Assembly (NCBI RefSeq): GCF_043945595.1
Contig: NZ_JBIFNP010000001.1
Location: 4,030,001 to 4,094,000, forward strand
Source of the DNA: Paenibacillus_S sp043945595
GTDB lineage: Bacteria > Bacillota > Bacilli > Paenibacillales > NBRC-103111
DNA length: 64,000 bases
Reading direction: 5' to 3'
Positions 17,338 to 26,891 of the stretch are shown here, piece by piece. Within the stretch, counting starts at the first letter, position 1; each line of letters starts with the position of its first letter. A program made the translations under genes and the position numbers. Below the pieces are notes generated by a model that saw nothing but the letters and a program-made list of their open reading frames with translations, had not been told where the DNA came from and did no database searches.

Positions 17338-17562
17338 ATGAGTTCTATTACAGTCGTTCAACCCGTCGTCACCCGAGCTAACTCATGCTATGAGGATTAT
17401 GTCAAATTCAGCAAGCTTCCTCCGTTTGAGCTGAACCGAACGCAAAAAAGCAGCTATGCGGAGCTTCACGCATTACGTAATGAGCTGACACAGCTGTTGA
17501 ACGAATTCCGCGATCTGCTGAGCGCACGCTCCCCTGCCTCGCAGTGCCGCCGTACAGCCTAA
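17338..17562 (+). CDS. Small hypothetical protein, 74 residues
   Basis: The ATG at 17338 is preceded by GGGGCGGAG. The product is soluble and probably helical in its second half (YAELHALRNELTQLLNEFRDLL). No family recognised. A large inverted repeat follows 80 bases after its stop. Confidence 0.5.
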   Translation: MSSITVVQPVVTRANSCYEDYVKFSKLPPFELNRTQKSSYAELHALRNELTQLLNEFRDLLSARSPASQCRRTA

Positions 17563-17641
17563 GCTTTACAGCCGCTCAGACAGCGAAGCCGATGAAAGTG
17601 AACTCCCTAAGCCGCCCATAAAAAGAGTGCAGCCCTCGGCC

Positions 17642-17702
17642 TGAACTGCAATCGCAAGAAGGATCGTATTTTCACAGCATCCTTCTTGCGGGTGACAGTT
17701 CA
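17642..17702. repeat. 61-base imperfect inverted repeat
   Basis: Arms TGAACTG and CAGTTCA lie outside and CGCAAGAAGGAT and ATCCTTCTTGCG inside, separated by four or five unpaired bases, with a 14-base loop. No T run follows on either strand, so it is not a standard terminator. It ends 63 bases before the deacetylase gene. Confidence 0.55.
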
Positions 17703-17764
17703 ACCTTAGCCGGGGGCTTCTCTTTATTTCCCTGCATTTCAGGTATAATGGTTGCAGGAGGCTG

Positions 17765-18445
17765 ATGATAATCATGAGTTCAACGACCGCATTTATTTAT
17801 GCTCATCCTGACGATGAAACCTTTCTGAGCAGCTGCTTGATCCGGCAGCTCGCCGATCAAGGAGACCCTCCAAGCCTGCTGCTGGCCACCAAAGGCGACG
17901 CGGGAAAAAAGAACGGACACGTCTCTCATCTGACCAACGATGAGCTCGCTTCCGTAAGAGTAAAAGAAATGGACAAGGCCGCCGAGATTCTCGGCATTTC
18001 CGTCGTCGAGCATTTGGGCTATCCTGACGGAAAGCTGGGCCTTGTCAACGAGGCTGAAGCCGTCGAAGCCATCATATCTTTCATAAATCGGCACAAGCCG
18101 GAGTCGGTGTTCACCTTTCCGAAAGATGGAGGGAACGGCCATCCGGACCATGTAGCCATCTCCAGGCTGACGACGCTGGCCGTGACGAGCGGCCGCTGCC
18201 CATCCGTGCAAAGATTATACTATCATGCCTCAGGCACCTTACTGAGCCAAGGCTGCCTGCCCGCCGTCACCGTAGATACGGAGCCGGACTGGAGGGTAAA
18301 AGCGGAGGCGCTCCGGGCGCATGCGTCGCAAATTTTTGCGATAGAACGCTACTTCGGCGATTTAAGCGTGTTCCCGGAGCAGCGCCGATTCGAAGCCTTC
18401 ATCCTCGCCTGGGAGAACGGCGTCTCGTTTCCGCCGGCTACCTGA
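17765..18445 (+). CDS. PIG-L/LmbE deacetylase, BshB2-like
   Basis: 226 residues; a second ATG three codons in is possible, with GGAGG 3 or 12 bases before the two starts. Zinc-site motifs AHPDDE near the N-terminus and GHPDHVAI are present. Length and sequence fit the BshB1/BshB2 group, which removes the acetyl group from GlcNAc-malate in bacillithiol synthesis. A TATAAT stands about 20 bases upstream. The deacetylase call is firm; the bacillithiol substrate is inferred from family resemblance. Confidence 0.85.
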   Translation: MIIMSSTTAFIYAHPDDETFLSSCLIRQLADQGDPPSLLLATKGDAGKKNGHVSHLTNDELASVRVKEMDKAAEILGISVVEHLGYPDGKLGLVNEAEAVEAIISFINRHKPESVFTFPKDGGNGHPDHVAISRLTTLAVTSGRCPSVQRLYYHASGTLLSQGCLPAVTVDTEPDWRVKAEALRAHASQIFAIERYFGDLSVFPEQRRFEAFILAWENGVSFPPAT

Positions 18446-18548
18446 GGGGAGCTTCGGCTCCGAAGAAATTCCGATTAGTTACCGGAGGGATGATGGGGGG
18501 AATTAAAAGAGCCTCCTATTTATTACCGCAGGTTATGGGGTGACTATC

Positions 18549-18588
18549 AAAAAAAAGCCTTCGCACCGGTTCTTTGGTACGAAGGCTT
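18549..18588 (-). terminator. Terminator downstream of fdhD
   Basis: Reverse-strand stem AAGCCTTCG / CGAAGGCTT with a 16-base loop and a run of eight T, about 160 bases beyond the fdhD stop. Confidence 0.8.
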
Positions 18589-18750
18589 CCTTTGTTCTGC
18601 AGCTGTTATGCACAGCTGCGCGAGGGCAGTAGCAATAGCCAGCTGCAGCCTGGCTGGCAGATGACCATAAAGTCAAGGGAGCGCCCCGCCCCTGCCGCAA
18701 AAAGCCTCTGCCGGCAATTCCCCCCGGCGCCGGCAAGCTCGCAGCGGCAG

Positions 18751-19554
18751 CTACAAAGAGCCTTCCCCCGCCACAATCCGTTCCGGGTACGTATACACAT
18801 TAAAGGAATCTCCGCGGATGAAGCCCGCCACCGTAATGCCCAAATCCTCCGCCAGCTTCAGCGCAAGCTCTGTAGGCGCCGATTTCGAAAGCAGCAGGCC
18901 GACGCCAAGCTTGGCAGCCTTCAGCAATATTTCTGAGGAAATGCGGCCGCTGACCGCAAGCAGCTTGCCCTTCATGCTCATACGCTGCTGAAGACAGCTG
19001 CCGTATATTTTATCGATTGCGTTGTGCCGGCCGATATCGGAGCGGATGAGCAGCACGCCATCCGGGCTGCAGAGCGCTGCGTTATGCAGGCCGCCCGTTT
19101 TATGGAAATCAACCGAGCTTTGCTGCAGCTCCCGCATCAGGCGGATGCACTGCTCCGCCGTGATCGTATCCCGGGAAACGATCGTTTTGGCCGTCCGGGC
19201 GTCATTATGAAAGTAGAACTGGCGGCTTTTGCCGCAGCAGGAGGCAATGAACCTTTTTTGATGCCAGTCCTTGCCGGCATACTGCTGACCCTGCAGCTCG
19301 ACGTCGGCAAAGCCGCGCGACGCATCCAGAGAAAGCCGGCGGATTTCCTCCGCCGTTCGAATCAATCCCTCCGACGCCAAAAACCCGATGACCAGCTCCT
19401 CCATATAGGTCGGCGTGCATACCATGGTCGCGAATTCCTCCCGATTTACCTTCACCGTCAAAGGAACCTCCGTCACCACGTCATCCGCTTTAAGGCTGAA
19501 CCGGCCGCCCTCATATCTTGTGATTGTCCGCTTTACCGTTACGTCCTGCTCCAC
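18751..19554 (-). CDS. fdhD: FdhD, sulfurtransferase for formate dehydrogenase
   Basis: 267 residues from a GTG at 19554 that follows GGAGTGAGG; an ATG at 19590 would overlap the upstream gene by 29 bases. Family motifs include EELVIGFLASEGLI, IGRHNAIDKIYG and SGRISSEIL. The sulfur-carrying loop reads SCCGKSR, the cysteine form typical of Bacillota. FdhD passes sulfur from a cysteine desulfurase to the molybdenum cofactor of formate dehydrogenases. It lies eight bases after the oxidoreductase it probably serves. Confidence 0.92.
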   Translation of the reverse strand: MEQDVTVKRTITRYEGGRFSLKADDVVTEVPLTVKVNREEFATMVCTPTYMEELVIGFLASEGLIRTAEEIRRLSLDASRGFADVELQGQQYAGKDWHQKRFIASCCGKSRQFYFHNDARTAKTIVSRDTITAEQCIRLMRELQQSSVDFHKTGGLHNAALCSPDGVLLIRSDIGRHNAIDKIYGSCLQQRMSMKGKLLAVSGRISSEILLKAAKLGVGLLLSKSAPTELALKLAEDLGITVAGFIRGDSFNVYTYPERIVAGEGSL

Positions 19555-19561
19555 TGCAGCC

Positions 19562-21916
19562 TCACTCCATTTCCGTTTCCAGCTCGGCAATCCGCTTCTC
19601 TACATATTTAGTGTCCTTGAAGGCGTGGAACGTTTCCGCTTTTTCCACGATGACGGACGTATTGTATTCCGGAATCCCGGCATGAGGCTCATACACGCCC
19701 TTCGGGATCAAGCCGTTGCCCTCCGGCCAGTGCACCTCCAGATTGCCCTTCTGCACCGGTACCGGCTTCACCCGGCCATGCATCAGGCCGTGGCGGTTGT
19801 AGACGACGATGGCGTCGCCCGGCTTTAAGCCAAGCGATTGGGCGTCCGTCTCATTCATCAGAACGTCATACCGGTCCGCCCCGTTAAAAGGATCGGTTTC
19901 ACTGTAGATCATCGAGTTGAACTGCTTCCCGCGCCGCGTCGTGACAAGGAAATGTCCCTCCGGCTTGCGAAGCTCCGGCAGCTCGATCGGGATGAGTTGA
20001 CCGCGTCCGTCCTTCGTCGGGCAAATACCGCCCTCGCACAGCCAGGCTCCTCCCCACTGGAACACGTCCCCGCGCTGAGACAGGTGCTGGATGCCGTCAT
20101 AATAAGGCACGGTCCGGGCAATCTCACGGCGGATTTCCTCCGCGCTGCGGAAGGCGACCTGCGTTTCATATTCCGGGTTCACGCGCCGGGCCAGCTCGAT
20201 GTAGATTTGCCATTCCGCACGCGCCTCTCCAATCGCGGGACCGCCTTCAATCTGCGGAGAGTAATAAACCATCCGCTCTGTCGAGGTCGACGTGCCGCCT
20301 CCCGGCTGCTCATAGCGGGTCATCGCAGGCAGCACAAGCACCGCTTCCTTCGCGTCCGCCAGCGTCGACGTGTTCAGCACGATATCCTGATGCACGCGGA
20401 TATCTACGCTTTCCAGACATTTCCGGACAAAGTCAGGGTCCGGCATCGTCTCCAGAAAGTTTCCGCCTGAAGTGTAGAACAGCTTCAGCTTCCGGTCATG
20501 CGTCTCCGGCAGCAGCGCGTTCTCCAGCGAAACGCCGACGATATCCCCCTGCCATGCCGGCAGCTTGAAGCCCCATTCCCGCTCGATACGGGCAATGTCT
20601 TCGCCTTTAAACTCCCCTCCGGGCAGACTGAACGGGTCGGCCCCCATCTCGCCCGAGCCCTGCACGCCGCTGTGGCCGCGGATCGGCATTAAACCGCAGT
20701 GCTCGCGGCCCAGAAAACCCCGCAGCAGCGCAAGGTTCGCCACCTGCGAAATGTTGTCCGTCCCGAAGCGGTGCTGCGTCAGCCCCATGCTCCAGACGAA
20801 CACCGCGGACTTCGCGCCGGCCAGCAGTTGGGCGAATTCGAGCATTCTTGCCCGGCTCAGACCGGAGGAGCGCTCCAGCAGCTCCCAGTCCTGCTTCCTG
20901 ACATGCTCTCTGAGCGCGTCGTACCCGTTCGCATGCGCCTGCACAAAAGCATGGTCGACCGCGCTGCCCGGCGCCTGCTCTTCCATCTCGAACCAATGCT
21001 TCATGACGCCGTTCATGAAGGCAATGTCGCCGCCGATGTTCACCTGGTAGAAATCGTCGGCGATCTTCGTGCCGAACAAGGCGGATTCCGGAATGGACGG
21101 AATCCAGTACTGCTCCATCGACGGCTCGTAGTACGGGTTGATGACGATAATTTTCGTCCCTTTCCGCTTGGCCGCATACATATATTTCGTCGATACCGGC
21201 TGATTGTTCGCCGCGACGCTGCCCCAGAAGATCAGCACGTCGGTGCCGATCCAATCCTTGTAGCTGCAGCTGGAAGCGCCGATGCCGACCGAACGCTTCA
21301 ATGCCGTCTTCGACGGGGAATGGCAGATCCGGGAGGCATTGTCGATGTTATTCGTTCCGAGCAGGCGGGCGATCTTCGCGGCCGCATAGTAAGACTCATT
21401 CGTGATTCCTCTCGCCGTCAAGTAAAAAGCGAGCTGTTTCGGATCGATGGATCGGATCTTGTCTGCAATCATTCCGAGCGCATCGTCCCAGGACAGCCGG
21501 GAAAAGCGCTTCTCTCCCTTGCGCCGGATCAGCGGATACGGAATGCGGCCCAGCTTGCGGAGCGCCGTGCTGTCGAGCTTGCGCAGCTCGCCGATCTCCT
21601 GATGCAGATGATCCGGCGCGATCGCGGGCATCGTGTTCAGGCGCAGCACATTCAGCCGCGTCGTGCAAAGATGCGGTCCTTCCAGCGTCCGGTCGTACAG
21701 CCCCGAGACGCCGAGCGCACAGCCGTCGCATACGCCTTGAGTCAGAATGCGATAAGCGTAAGGCAGCTGGTCGCGGTTATCCCAGGCAATTTTCAGCGTA
21801 TCTTTGATGTGGTGGGGCTTTACGTGTCCAAGCCCGAAAGGAACTTTACTGACCCACAGCTTCGGGTCCAGCTGCTTGGGGAGCCGGATCGGCCCCGTAT
21901 GTACCGTTCTTCCCAT
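19562..21916 (-). CDS. Molybdopterin oxidoreductase, FdhF/YdeP family
   Basis: 784 residues with an N-terminal GVCDGCALGV cysteine cluster, the molybdopterin oxidoreductase core, and a C-terminal dinucleotide-binding domain (LVTTRRGKQFNSMI). The position that is Sec or Cys in formate dehydrogenases is Cys here (SRICHSPSK). Length and the CDGC motif place it in the YdeP branch, whose true substrate is not settled; formate is the usual annotation. There is no signal peptide, so it is cytoplasmic. The adjacent fdhD supports a cofactor that needs sulfuration. Confidence 0.88.
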   Translation of the reverse strand: MGRTVHTGPIRLPKQLDPKLWVSKVPFGLGHVKPHHIKDTLKIAWDNRDQLPYAYRILTQGVCDGCALGVSGLYDRTLEGPHLCTTRLNVLRLNTMPAIAPDHLHQEIGELRKLDSTALRKLGRIPYPLIRRKGEKRFSRLSWDDALGMIADKIRSIDPKQLAFYLTARGITNESYYAAAKIARLLGTNNIDNASRICHSPSKTALKRSVGIGASSCSYKDWIGTDVLIFWGSVAANNQPVSTKYMYAAKRKGTKIIVINPYYEPSMEQYWIPSIPESALFGTKIADDFYQVNIGGDIAFMNGVMKHWFEMEEQAPGSAVDHAFVQAHANGYDALREHVRKQDWELLERSSGLSRARMLEFAQLLAGAKSAVFVWSMGLTQHRFGTDNISQVANLALLRGFLGREHCGLMPIRGHSGVQGSGEMGADPFSLPGGEFKGEDIARIEREWGFKLPAWQGDIVGVSLENALLPETHDRKLKLFYTSGGNFLETMPDPDFVRKCLESVDIRVHQDIVLNTSTLADAKEAVLVLPAMTRYEQPGGGTSTSTERMVYYSPQIEGGPAIGEARAEWQIYIELARRVNPEYETQVAFRSAEEIRREIARTVPYYDGIQHLSQRGDVFQWGGAWLCEGGICPTKDGRGQLIPIELPELRKPEGHFLVTTRRGKQFNSMIYSETDPFNGADRYDVLMNETDAQSLGLKPGDAIVVYNRHGLMHGRVKPVPVQKGNLEVHWPEGNGLIPKGVYEPHAGIPEYNTSVIVEKAETFHAFKDTKYVEKRIAELETEME

Positions 21917-22017
21917 AGTTTAAACCTCCTGCGTGTTTTTCTTCTATCTAAAACCGGGCTTGCTTGAGCGAAGTCTGCTTCATGGATCTTGATCGAAAAA
22001 TATTCGCGCAATAGAAA

Positions 22018-22077
22018 AGCCGCAGCAGACCTGCCTCCTTTTTCCTGAAAAAAAAAGAAAGTAGATCTGCTGCGGCT
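22018..22077 (-). terminator. Hairpin between DUF2294 gene and oxidoreductase gene
   Basis: Perfect 12-base arms AGCCGCAGCAGA and TCTGCTGCGGCT around a 36-base loop rich in A/G on the plus strand. On the reverse strand TTTTC follows. It may end the DUF2294 transcript, or attenuate the oxidoreductase gene 100 bases downstream. Confidence 0.6.
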
Positions 22078-22127
22078 GTTAGTCTTAAGCAGGGTCGCTG
22101 CCAAGTGCCAACGGCACTTCTATGCAG

Positions 22128-22490
22128 TTATTTGGATGCAAATTTGTTTTGAATGTTCTGATCGAACACAAAGATCGACATGCCGAAGTCCTTTTCCAAA
22201 TCGATATCGAGATATAATTCCAGAAACTTGGCGCCCAGCAGCTCTTCCATTTCAACTGGCGGATGGTTGCGGTACATTTCCTTCACCATCTCCGTTCTAG
22301 CGGTGCGCAGCACATGCCTGCCTTCGCTGCCGGAGGCAATGAACTTCTCAACCGGCGAGAGGTTGCCCTCCATTTCGCAAATCGCCCAATGATTGCAGAA
22401 GGTAGTCCGGATCTCCCGGGGGCCTTTACCCATATGGCGCTTTCGAAACGCTTTCACCAAATTGCTGAATTCCGCTTCCATTTTGTTCAT
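22128..22490 (-). CDS. DUF2294 family protein
   Basis: About 120 residues from the ATG at 22490; a start five codons earlier is possible. The pattern of a basic helix with KMEAEFSNLVKAFRKRHMGKGP, followed by TTFCNHWAICEMEGNLSPVEK and a conserved C-terminal ELYLDIDLEKDFGMSIFVFD, is that of DUF2294, a small soluble family of Bacillota and cyanobacteria often near formate dehydrogenase genes. Function unknown. It is upstream of and co-oriented with the oxidoreductase and fdhD. Confidence 0.75.
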   Translation of the reverse strand: MNKMEAEFSNLVKAFRKRHMGKGPREIRTTFCNHWAICEMEGNLSPVEKFIASGSEGRHVLRTARTEMVKEMYRNHPPVEMEELLGAKFLELYLDIDLEKDFGMSIFVFDQNIQNKFASK

Positions 22491-22777
22491 GCATGAAATC
22501 CCCATTTACCCGAGTCTATGTTCCAAATTTTATCACGGACTTCCCGATAGTTCAATGCTTTCCTCCGGCTCGCGGCAAGGTGGATGCCCGCTTCCATACG
22601 CGTACGGACTGCCCGGCAAAACGCATAAACGCATCAAGGAAGAACGCGGCAGCGTTTACTCGCGGGAGCTGGAACGCTGCAGCAGTCATATCTGTCCAAC
22701 CGGAGCATAGAATAGACTACGTGTCCATTTCTATTATAACAAATAGGACTACAGCTGAAGGAGAGGATGAATCGTAT

Positions 22778-23002
22778 ATGTGGGAAAGCGTACTGAAGAA
22801 AGATCATTGGGAGATTCAAGTCAACCCGGCCAACAAATCGATTCAAATTCATGTGGACCAGATGGAGACCGGTAACGAGCGGATTTCCCTGGAACTTGGC
22901 CAGACCGACTTGTTCGAACTGCTGCATACGTTCCTATCCATCAACCGGTCATTCAACAAAGAAACGATGTACTATGACGATCTGGAGAGCGACCCCGTCT
23001 AG
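22778..23002 (+). CDS. Hypothetical protein, 74 residues
   Basis: The ATG at 22778 follows GGAGAGG by 11 bases. The product looks like a small beta-alpha protein (HWEIQVNPANKSIQIHVDQM, then LFELLHTFLSINRSF) and ends in an acidic tail. No family recognised. Confidence 0.55.
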   Translation: MWESVLKKDHWEIQVNPANKSIQIHVDQMETGNERISLELGQTDLFELLHTFLSINRSFNKETMYYDDLESDPV

Positions 23003-23301
23003 CCTGACTTGCTCCCGGATAAACATACGGCTTCTCCATAAAGCCCGCTAACGAAAAGCCTGCCCGGATATTCGAGACAGCCGAAGCCGATACAAATCCA
23101 TCGCAGCTTACGGATCCTGATCCTGCTTCCAAGTGCTGTGCTCCGCAACTTTCTTGGGTTGTCCTCTAGGTAAGAGGACGAATCCCCGGATAAGAACGGA
23201 CACTCATGCCACTACGGAACGGTTCCGCACGCTCCGTCCGTTTGTCATCGGACATTCGGATCGGATTATCCACCGGCAGGCATTTGACTAAGCGCTCTAA
23301 A
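23003..23301. other. Intergenic region without a visible gene
   Basis: It contains a seven-base hairpin GTCCTCT / AGAGGAC at 23161-23179 and a short palindrome GGAACGGTTCC near 23218. No T run follows either. Nothing else was recognised. Confidence 0.4.
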
Positions 23302-24158
23302 TCAGCTGCCGCTTTCCCCGTTCAACCGGCGCAAAATATAACGGGCAACGCCATCGTCCGTGTTCGCTTCAATCACCTCGTCGGCCAATGCTTTCAGACC
23401 CGGCTGCGCATTGGCTACGGCCAACCGGGTTCCGCCCGCGCGGAACAATCCGATATCGTTCAGATTATCTCCGAACACGGTAACCTGCTCCGGGCGGCAG
23501 CCGACATGCCTCGCCCACATCAGCAGCCCGCTGCTCTTGTTCGCATCGGGGTCGCTGATTTCAAGGAAGTAATGATCCTTCAAATACCCGTCCGGCATAA
23601 AGTGGACATGCACTCTTTCGCCGTACTGCTGCTTCACAGCCTCATACAAAGGTTCAAGCTCCTCATACATCCCGATATAGGTCAGCATCATCGTTTGAAA
23701 GTCCTCCGGGCACCGCAGCGCGACCGTCTCGCGAAAGCGGGGATCTTGATGGCGGCTTGCCCTGAACTGCCGGTCTCCGCTCGTGTCAAAGGCTCGTGAA
23801 GGACACGTTCCGTGTCATGCTCATCGAGCGCGAACAGCAGCGGGCACAGGCCGAACGTTTTGCCGAAGGCGATCAGGTCATTGGTCATAGCGGGCGGCAG
23901 AAAAGCACCGTCGAGCTTCGAAGCCGTCACCGGATCGTACAGCAAAGCTCCATTGTACAGGACGATCGGATGCTGCCAGGGAATCCTGTCCGCTACAGCC
24001 TGGGAGCTTGTATAGCTTCTTGCGGTAGCATAACTGATGACATGCCCGCTCCGAATCGCACCGGTCACGGTCTCGACGGTAAGCTCCGATAGCGTGGCAT
24101 CCGGCCGCAGCAGCGTCCCGTCCAGGTCGGTCAACATATACATATACAGCTTGTCCAT
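23302..24158 (-). CDS. Cof-type HAD phosphatase (frameshifted)
   Basis: Read through one missing base near 23770 this is a protein of about 285 residues. Motif I is LTDLDGTLL, motif II lies around ISYATARS, and motif IV is VTVFGDNLNDIGLF. These place it in the Cof/YcsE group of HAD hydrolases that act on small phosphorylated metabolites such as sugar phosphates or FMN. The second frame supplies FRASRHQDPRFRET before the ORF resumes. AGGAG precedes the start. The terminator of the glycogen operon lies just upstream, so it is a separate unit. Confidence 0.8.
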
Positions 24159-24184
24159 ATCGCGCGCTCCTCGCCTGCAAGAAT

Positions 24185-24211
24185 AAAACCAACGCCATGC
24201 CGGCGTTGGTT
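24185..24211 (-). terminator. Terminator of the glycogen operon
   Basis: Reverse-strand arms AACCAACGCC and GGCGTTGGTT with a five-base loop and a T-rich tail, 38 bases after the glgA stop. Confidence 0.85.
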
Positions 24212-24248
24212 TGTTGAGTTGGCTGCTTCGCCGCTTGGCGAAGCGGAT

Positions 24249-25679
24249 TCAGCCCTGGGCCAGCTGCTCGTACAGCTCTGCATACAGCTGCGCCGAGCGG
24301 TGCCAGCTGAAATCCTTTTCCTTGATATTGTTCAGCAGGTTCGTCCATACTTCTTCCTGGTTGTAATAGCTTACCGCCCGCTGTACCGTATACAGCATAT
24401 CGTGGGCGTTATAATGGGCGAAGCTGAACCCGGTGCCTTCTCCCGTAAATTCATTATAAGGCTGCACCGTATCCTTCAAGCCGCCGGTTTCACGAACCAG
24501 AGGAACGGAGAGATACCGCATTGCAATCAACTGGCCGATGCCGCACGGCTCGAACTGCGAAGGCATCAAGAACAGGTCGGAGCCTGCATAGATCTGTCTG
24601 GCCAGCCCTTCGTCGAACGTAATGCAGGCGGCCATTTTATCCGGGTACCGTTCCGCCGCCCAGCGAAACATCTGCTCGTAACGCTGCTCGCCCGTCCCCA
24701 GCACAACCCACTGCGCATTGAGCTGCATCAGCTCTTCGATGACACGATCGATTAGGGAGAGTCCTTTTTGCTCTACGAGACGCGTCACCAGAGCAATCAT
24801 AGGGACATCCTCCCGTACCGGAAGGCCAAGACGTTCCTGCAGCTTAAGCTTGTTCTTCCGCTTGTCCTCAACGGAATCGCGGTAATGGACTTCCAGATGC
24901 GGGTCTGTCATCGGATCCAGCTCATCGTAATCGATCCCATTCACAATCCCCTTCAACCGGAAGCTTTGAGAACGCAGCAGGCTGTCCAAATATTCGCCGT
25001 AAAACGGCGTCTGAATTTCGTCCGCATAGCTCGGACTTACCGTCGTTATGTAATCCGAATAGAGCAGCCCGCCCTTCATGAAGCTGGCGCCCCCGTATTG
25101 CTCCAAAGCATAGCCCGTAAAGTGCTCGTCCCCTAAAGCGAAATAATCTTTGAACTGCTCTTTTCCGAACACGCCTTGATATTTCAAATTATGTACGGTC
25201 ATGACCGTTTTGATATGAGCATACCTCGGCTGATAGCTGAAATGGGCCCGGTACAGCACCGGAATCATCCCTGCCTGCCAATCATGGCAGTGAATGACAT
25301 CCGGAATGAAATCGATATGCTGCATCGCATCCATGACGGCGAGGCAATAAAACGCAAAGCGCTCGGCGTCATCCCCATAACCGTAACAGCCCTTCCGGCG
25401 GAAATAATATTCGTTGTCCACAAAATAGAAGGGAATGCCTTCGTGCTCCAGCTTCAATATGCCGCAGTACTGCTGTCTCCAGCCCATTCTGACGGTAAGC
25501 ACGGCGACCGTTTCCATTCGCTCCGTCCACTGCGCCGGAATATCTTCATATTTGGGCAGGATCACTCTGACATCCAGTCCCTGTTTGGCCAGCTCCTTGG
25601 GCAATGAGCCGATGACATCGGCCAAGCCCCCTGTTTTGGCAAAAGGTACGGCTTCCGATGCGGCAAATAACACTTTCAT
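24249..25679 (-). CDS. glgA: Glycogen synthase (ADP-glucose type)
   Basis: 476 residues from the ATG at 25679; the open frame extends further upstream without good starts. The ADP-glucose binding motif KTGGLADV is at residues 15-22, and the catalytic GT5 C-terminal region has PSQFEPCGIGQL and ETGGLKDTV. It adds glucose from ADP-glucose to growing alpha-1,4-glucan. It is the last gene of glgB-glgC-glgD-glgA. Unlike glgBCD it is separated from its neighbour by about 100 bases. Confidence 0.96.
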   Translation of the reverse strand: MKVLFAASEAVPFAKTGGLADVIGSLPKELAKQGLDVRVILPKYEDIPAQWTERMETVAVLTVRMGWRQQYCGILKLEHEGIPFYFVDNEYYFRRKGCYGYGDDAERFAFYCLAVMDAMQHIDFIPDVIHCHDWQAGMIPVLYRAHFSYQPRYAHIKTVMTVHNLKYQGVFGKEQFKDYFALGDEHFTGYALEQYGGASFMKGGLLYSDYITTVSPSYADEIQTPFYGEYLDSLLRSQSFRLKGIVNGIDYDELDPMTDPHLEVHYRDSVEDKRKNKLKLQERLGLPVREDVPMIALVTRLVEQKGLSLIDRVIEELMQLNAQWVVLGTGEQRYEQMFRWAAERYPDKMAACITFDEGLARQIYAGSDLFLMPSQFEPCGIGQLIAMRYLSVPLVRETGGLKDTVQPYNEFTGEGTGFSFAHYNAHDMLYTVQRAVSYYNQEEVWTNLLNNIKEKDFSWHRSAQLYAELYEQLAQG

Positions 25680-25775
25680 GGGCCCTACCACTCCTTTGAA
25701 GTTGAGCGTGCGGGGAAGGTAGGTTTTATCCTCTATCAGCCTCAACAAACCTGCCCCGCAGCGCGGGGGTCTCAA

Positions 25776-26885
25776 CTAGATTACCTTCGTCTTGGATGCA
25801 ATAAACGGCGCCTGCTTATCTCCGGTCAGCACGCGGCCGCGGCTGATGAACACATCCTTGTCGAGAATCGCATTCTCGATGATGACATTCTCTTCAATCT
25901 CGCAGTTTTGCAGGATGATACTGTTTTTCACATAAGCGCCTTTACGGATCTTGACGCCGCGGAACAGAATGCTGTTCTCGACCTTGCCCTCAATAATGCA
26001 GCCGTTGGCGATCAAGGAATTGCGCGCATGCGCGTTATCCGTATATTTGGCCGGAGGTTCGTCCTTTACCTTCGTGTAAATCAAATTTTTCTGGAAGAAC
26101 AGCTCCCGCCACACCTTCGGGTTCAGCAGCTGCATGCTGTGCTTGTAATAGCTCTGAATCGTGTTCACGATGCCAGTGTGCCCTTCATGGCGGTAGGCGT
26201 AAACCCCCAGCTTACCGATATTTTTCATAATGCCGTCGCGAACGAGGTGGTCATATCCCTGCGCCAGGCAAGATTCCACCATATCGAGCAGCAGCTCCTT
26301 GCTCATCACGTACATTTCCATCGAAATGTTGTCCGTGCGCAGACGGCCCGAATGATCCTCCATGACGGTAACCTGCCCGTCGTCCTTGACCGCCAGCCGG
26401 CGGAATTTGGCGAACTCCTCTTCATCGGCCTGCTTATAGATCACGGTGATATCCGCATTCTTCTCCAGGTGGTAATCCAGCACATCGTTTAAATCGATAT
26501 TGCAGACCATATGGCTTCGGGAGATGACCACATACTCCTCGCGTGCCCGGTAGAAATAGTCTCTGTGGCTGTAAAATTGGAACAAATCGCCGCGGGCCAT
26601 GCCCGTAGCTTCATGCAGCACCGCCGGAAGGATGAACAAGCCGCCGCGTTTGCGGTCCAGGCCCGATTCCTTGCCGGAACCGAGATGATCCATCAGGGAA
26701 CGGTATTTATGCTGCGTGAAGACAGCTACGTTCTCCAGACCGGAGTTGACCATGTTCGATAAGGTAAAATCAATCAGCCGGTATCTTGCCCCGAAAGGCA
26801 CCGAAGCCACGCAGCGCGAATAGGTAAGCTCTTCCAAGTCATCCGGTTCATTGACCAGATTAATAACGCCCATCATCCGTTTCAT
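25776..26885 (-). CDS. glgD: GlgD, ADP-glucose pyrophosphorylase-like subunit
   Basis: 369 residues, a paralogue of GlgC with a nucleotidyltransferase domain and a C-terminal left-handed beta-helix (ILFRGVKIRKGAYVKNSII). The N-terminal GGxGxRL signature of active enzymes is replaced by MMGVINLV, so it is probably a non-catalytic, regulatory partner of GlgC, as shown for other Bacillota. It follows glgC by six bases. Confidence 0.93.
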   Translation of the reverse strand: MKRMMGVINLVNEPDDLEELTYSRCVASVPFGARYRLIDFTLSNMVNSGLENVAVFTQHKYRSLMDHLGSGKESGLDRKRGGLFILPAVLHEATGMARGDLFQFYSHRDYFYRAREEYVVISRSHMVCNIDLNDVLDYHLEKNADITVIYKQADEEEFAKFRRLAVKDDGQVTVMEDHSGRLRTDNISMEMYVMSKELLLDMVESCLAQGYDHLVRDGIMKNIGKLGVYAYRHEGHTGIVNTIQSYYKHSMQLLNPKVWRELFFQKNLIYTKVKDEPPAKYTDNAHARNSLIANGCIIEGKVENSILFRGVKIRKGAYVKNSIILQNCEIEENVIIENAILDKDVFISRGRVLTGDKQAPFIASKTKVI

Positions 26886-26891
26886 ACGAAC

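Noticed and set aside
18490..18543. 17-codon frame with a strong GGAGG site (begins MMGGIKRAS)
   Set aside because: It ends after 17 codons directly before a terminator. It is too short to support without conservation and may be a remnant of a gene start.
19562..21916. Selenocysteine codon in the formate-dehydrogenase-like gene
   Set aside because: The frame has no internal TGA and the active-site position is Cys.
20699..21967. 422-codon frame antisense to the molybdopterin oxidoreductase gene
   Set aside because: A shadow of GC-rich coding sequence; the opposite frame has all family motifs.
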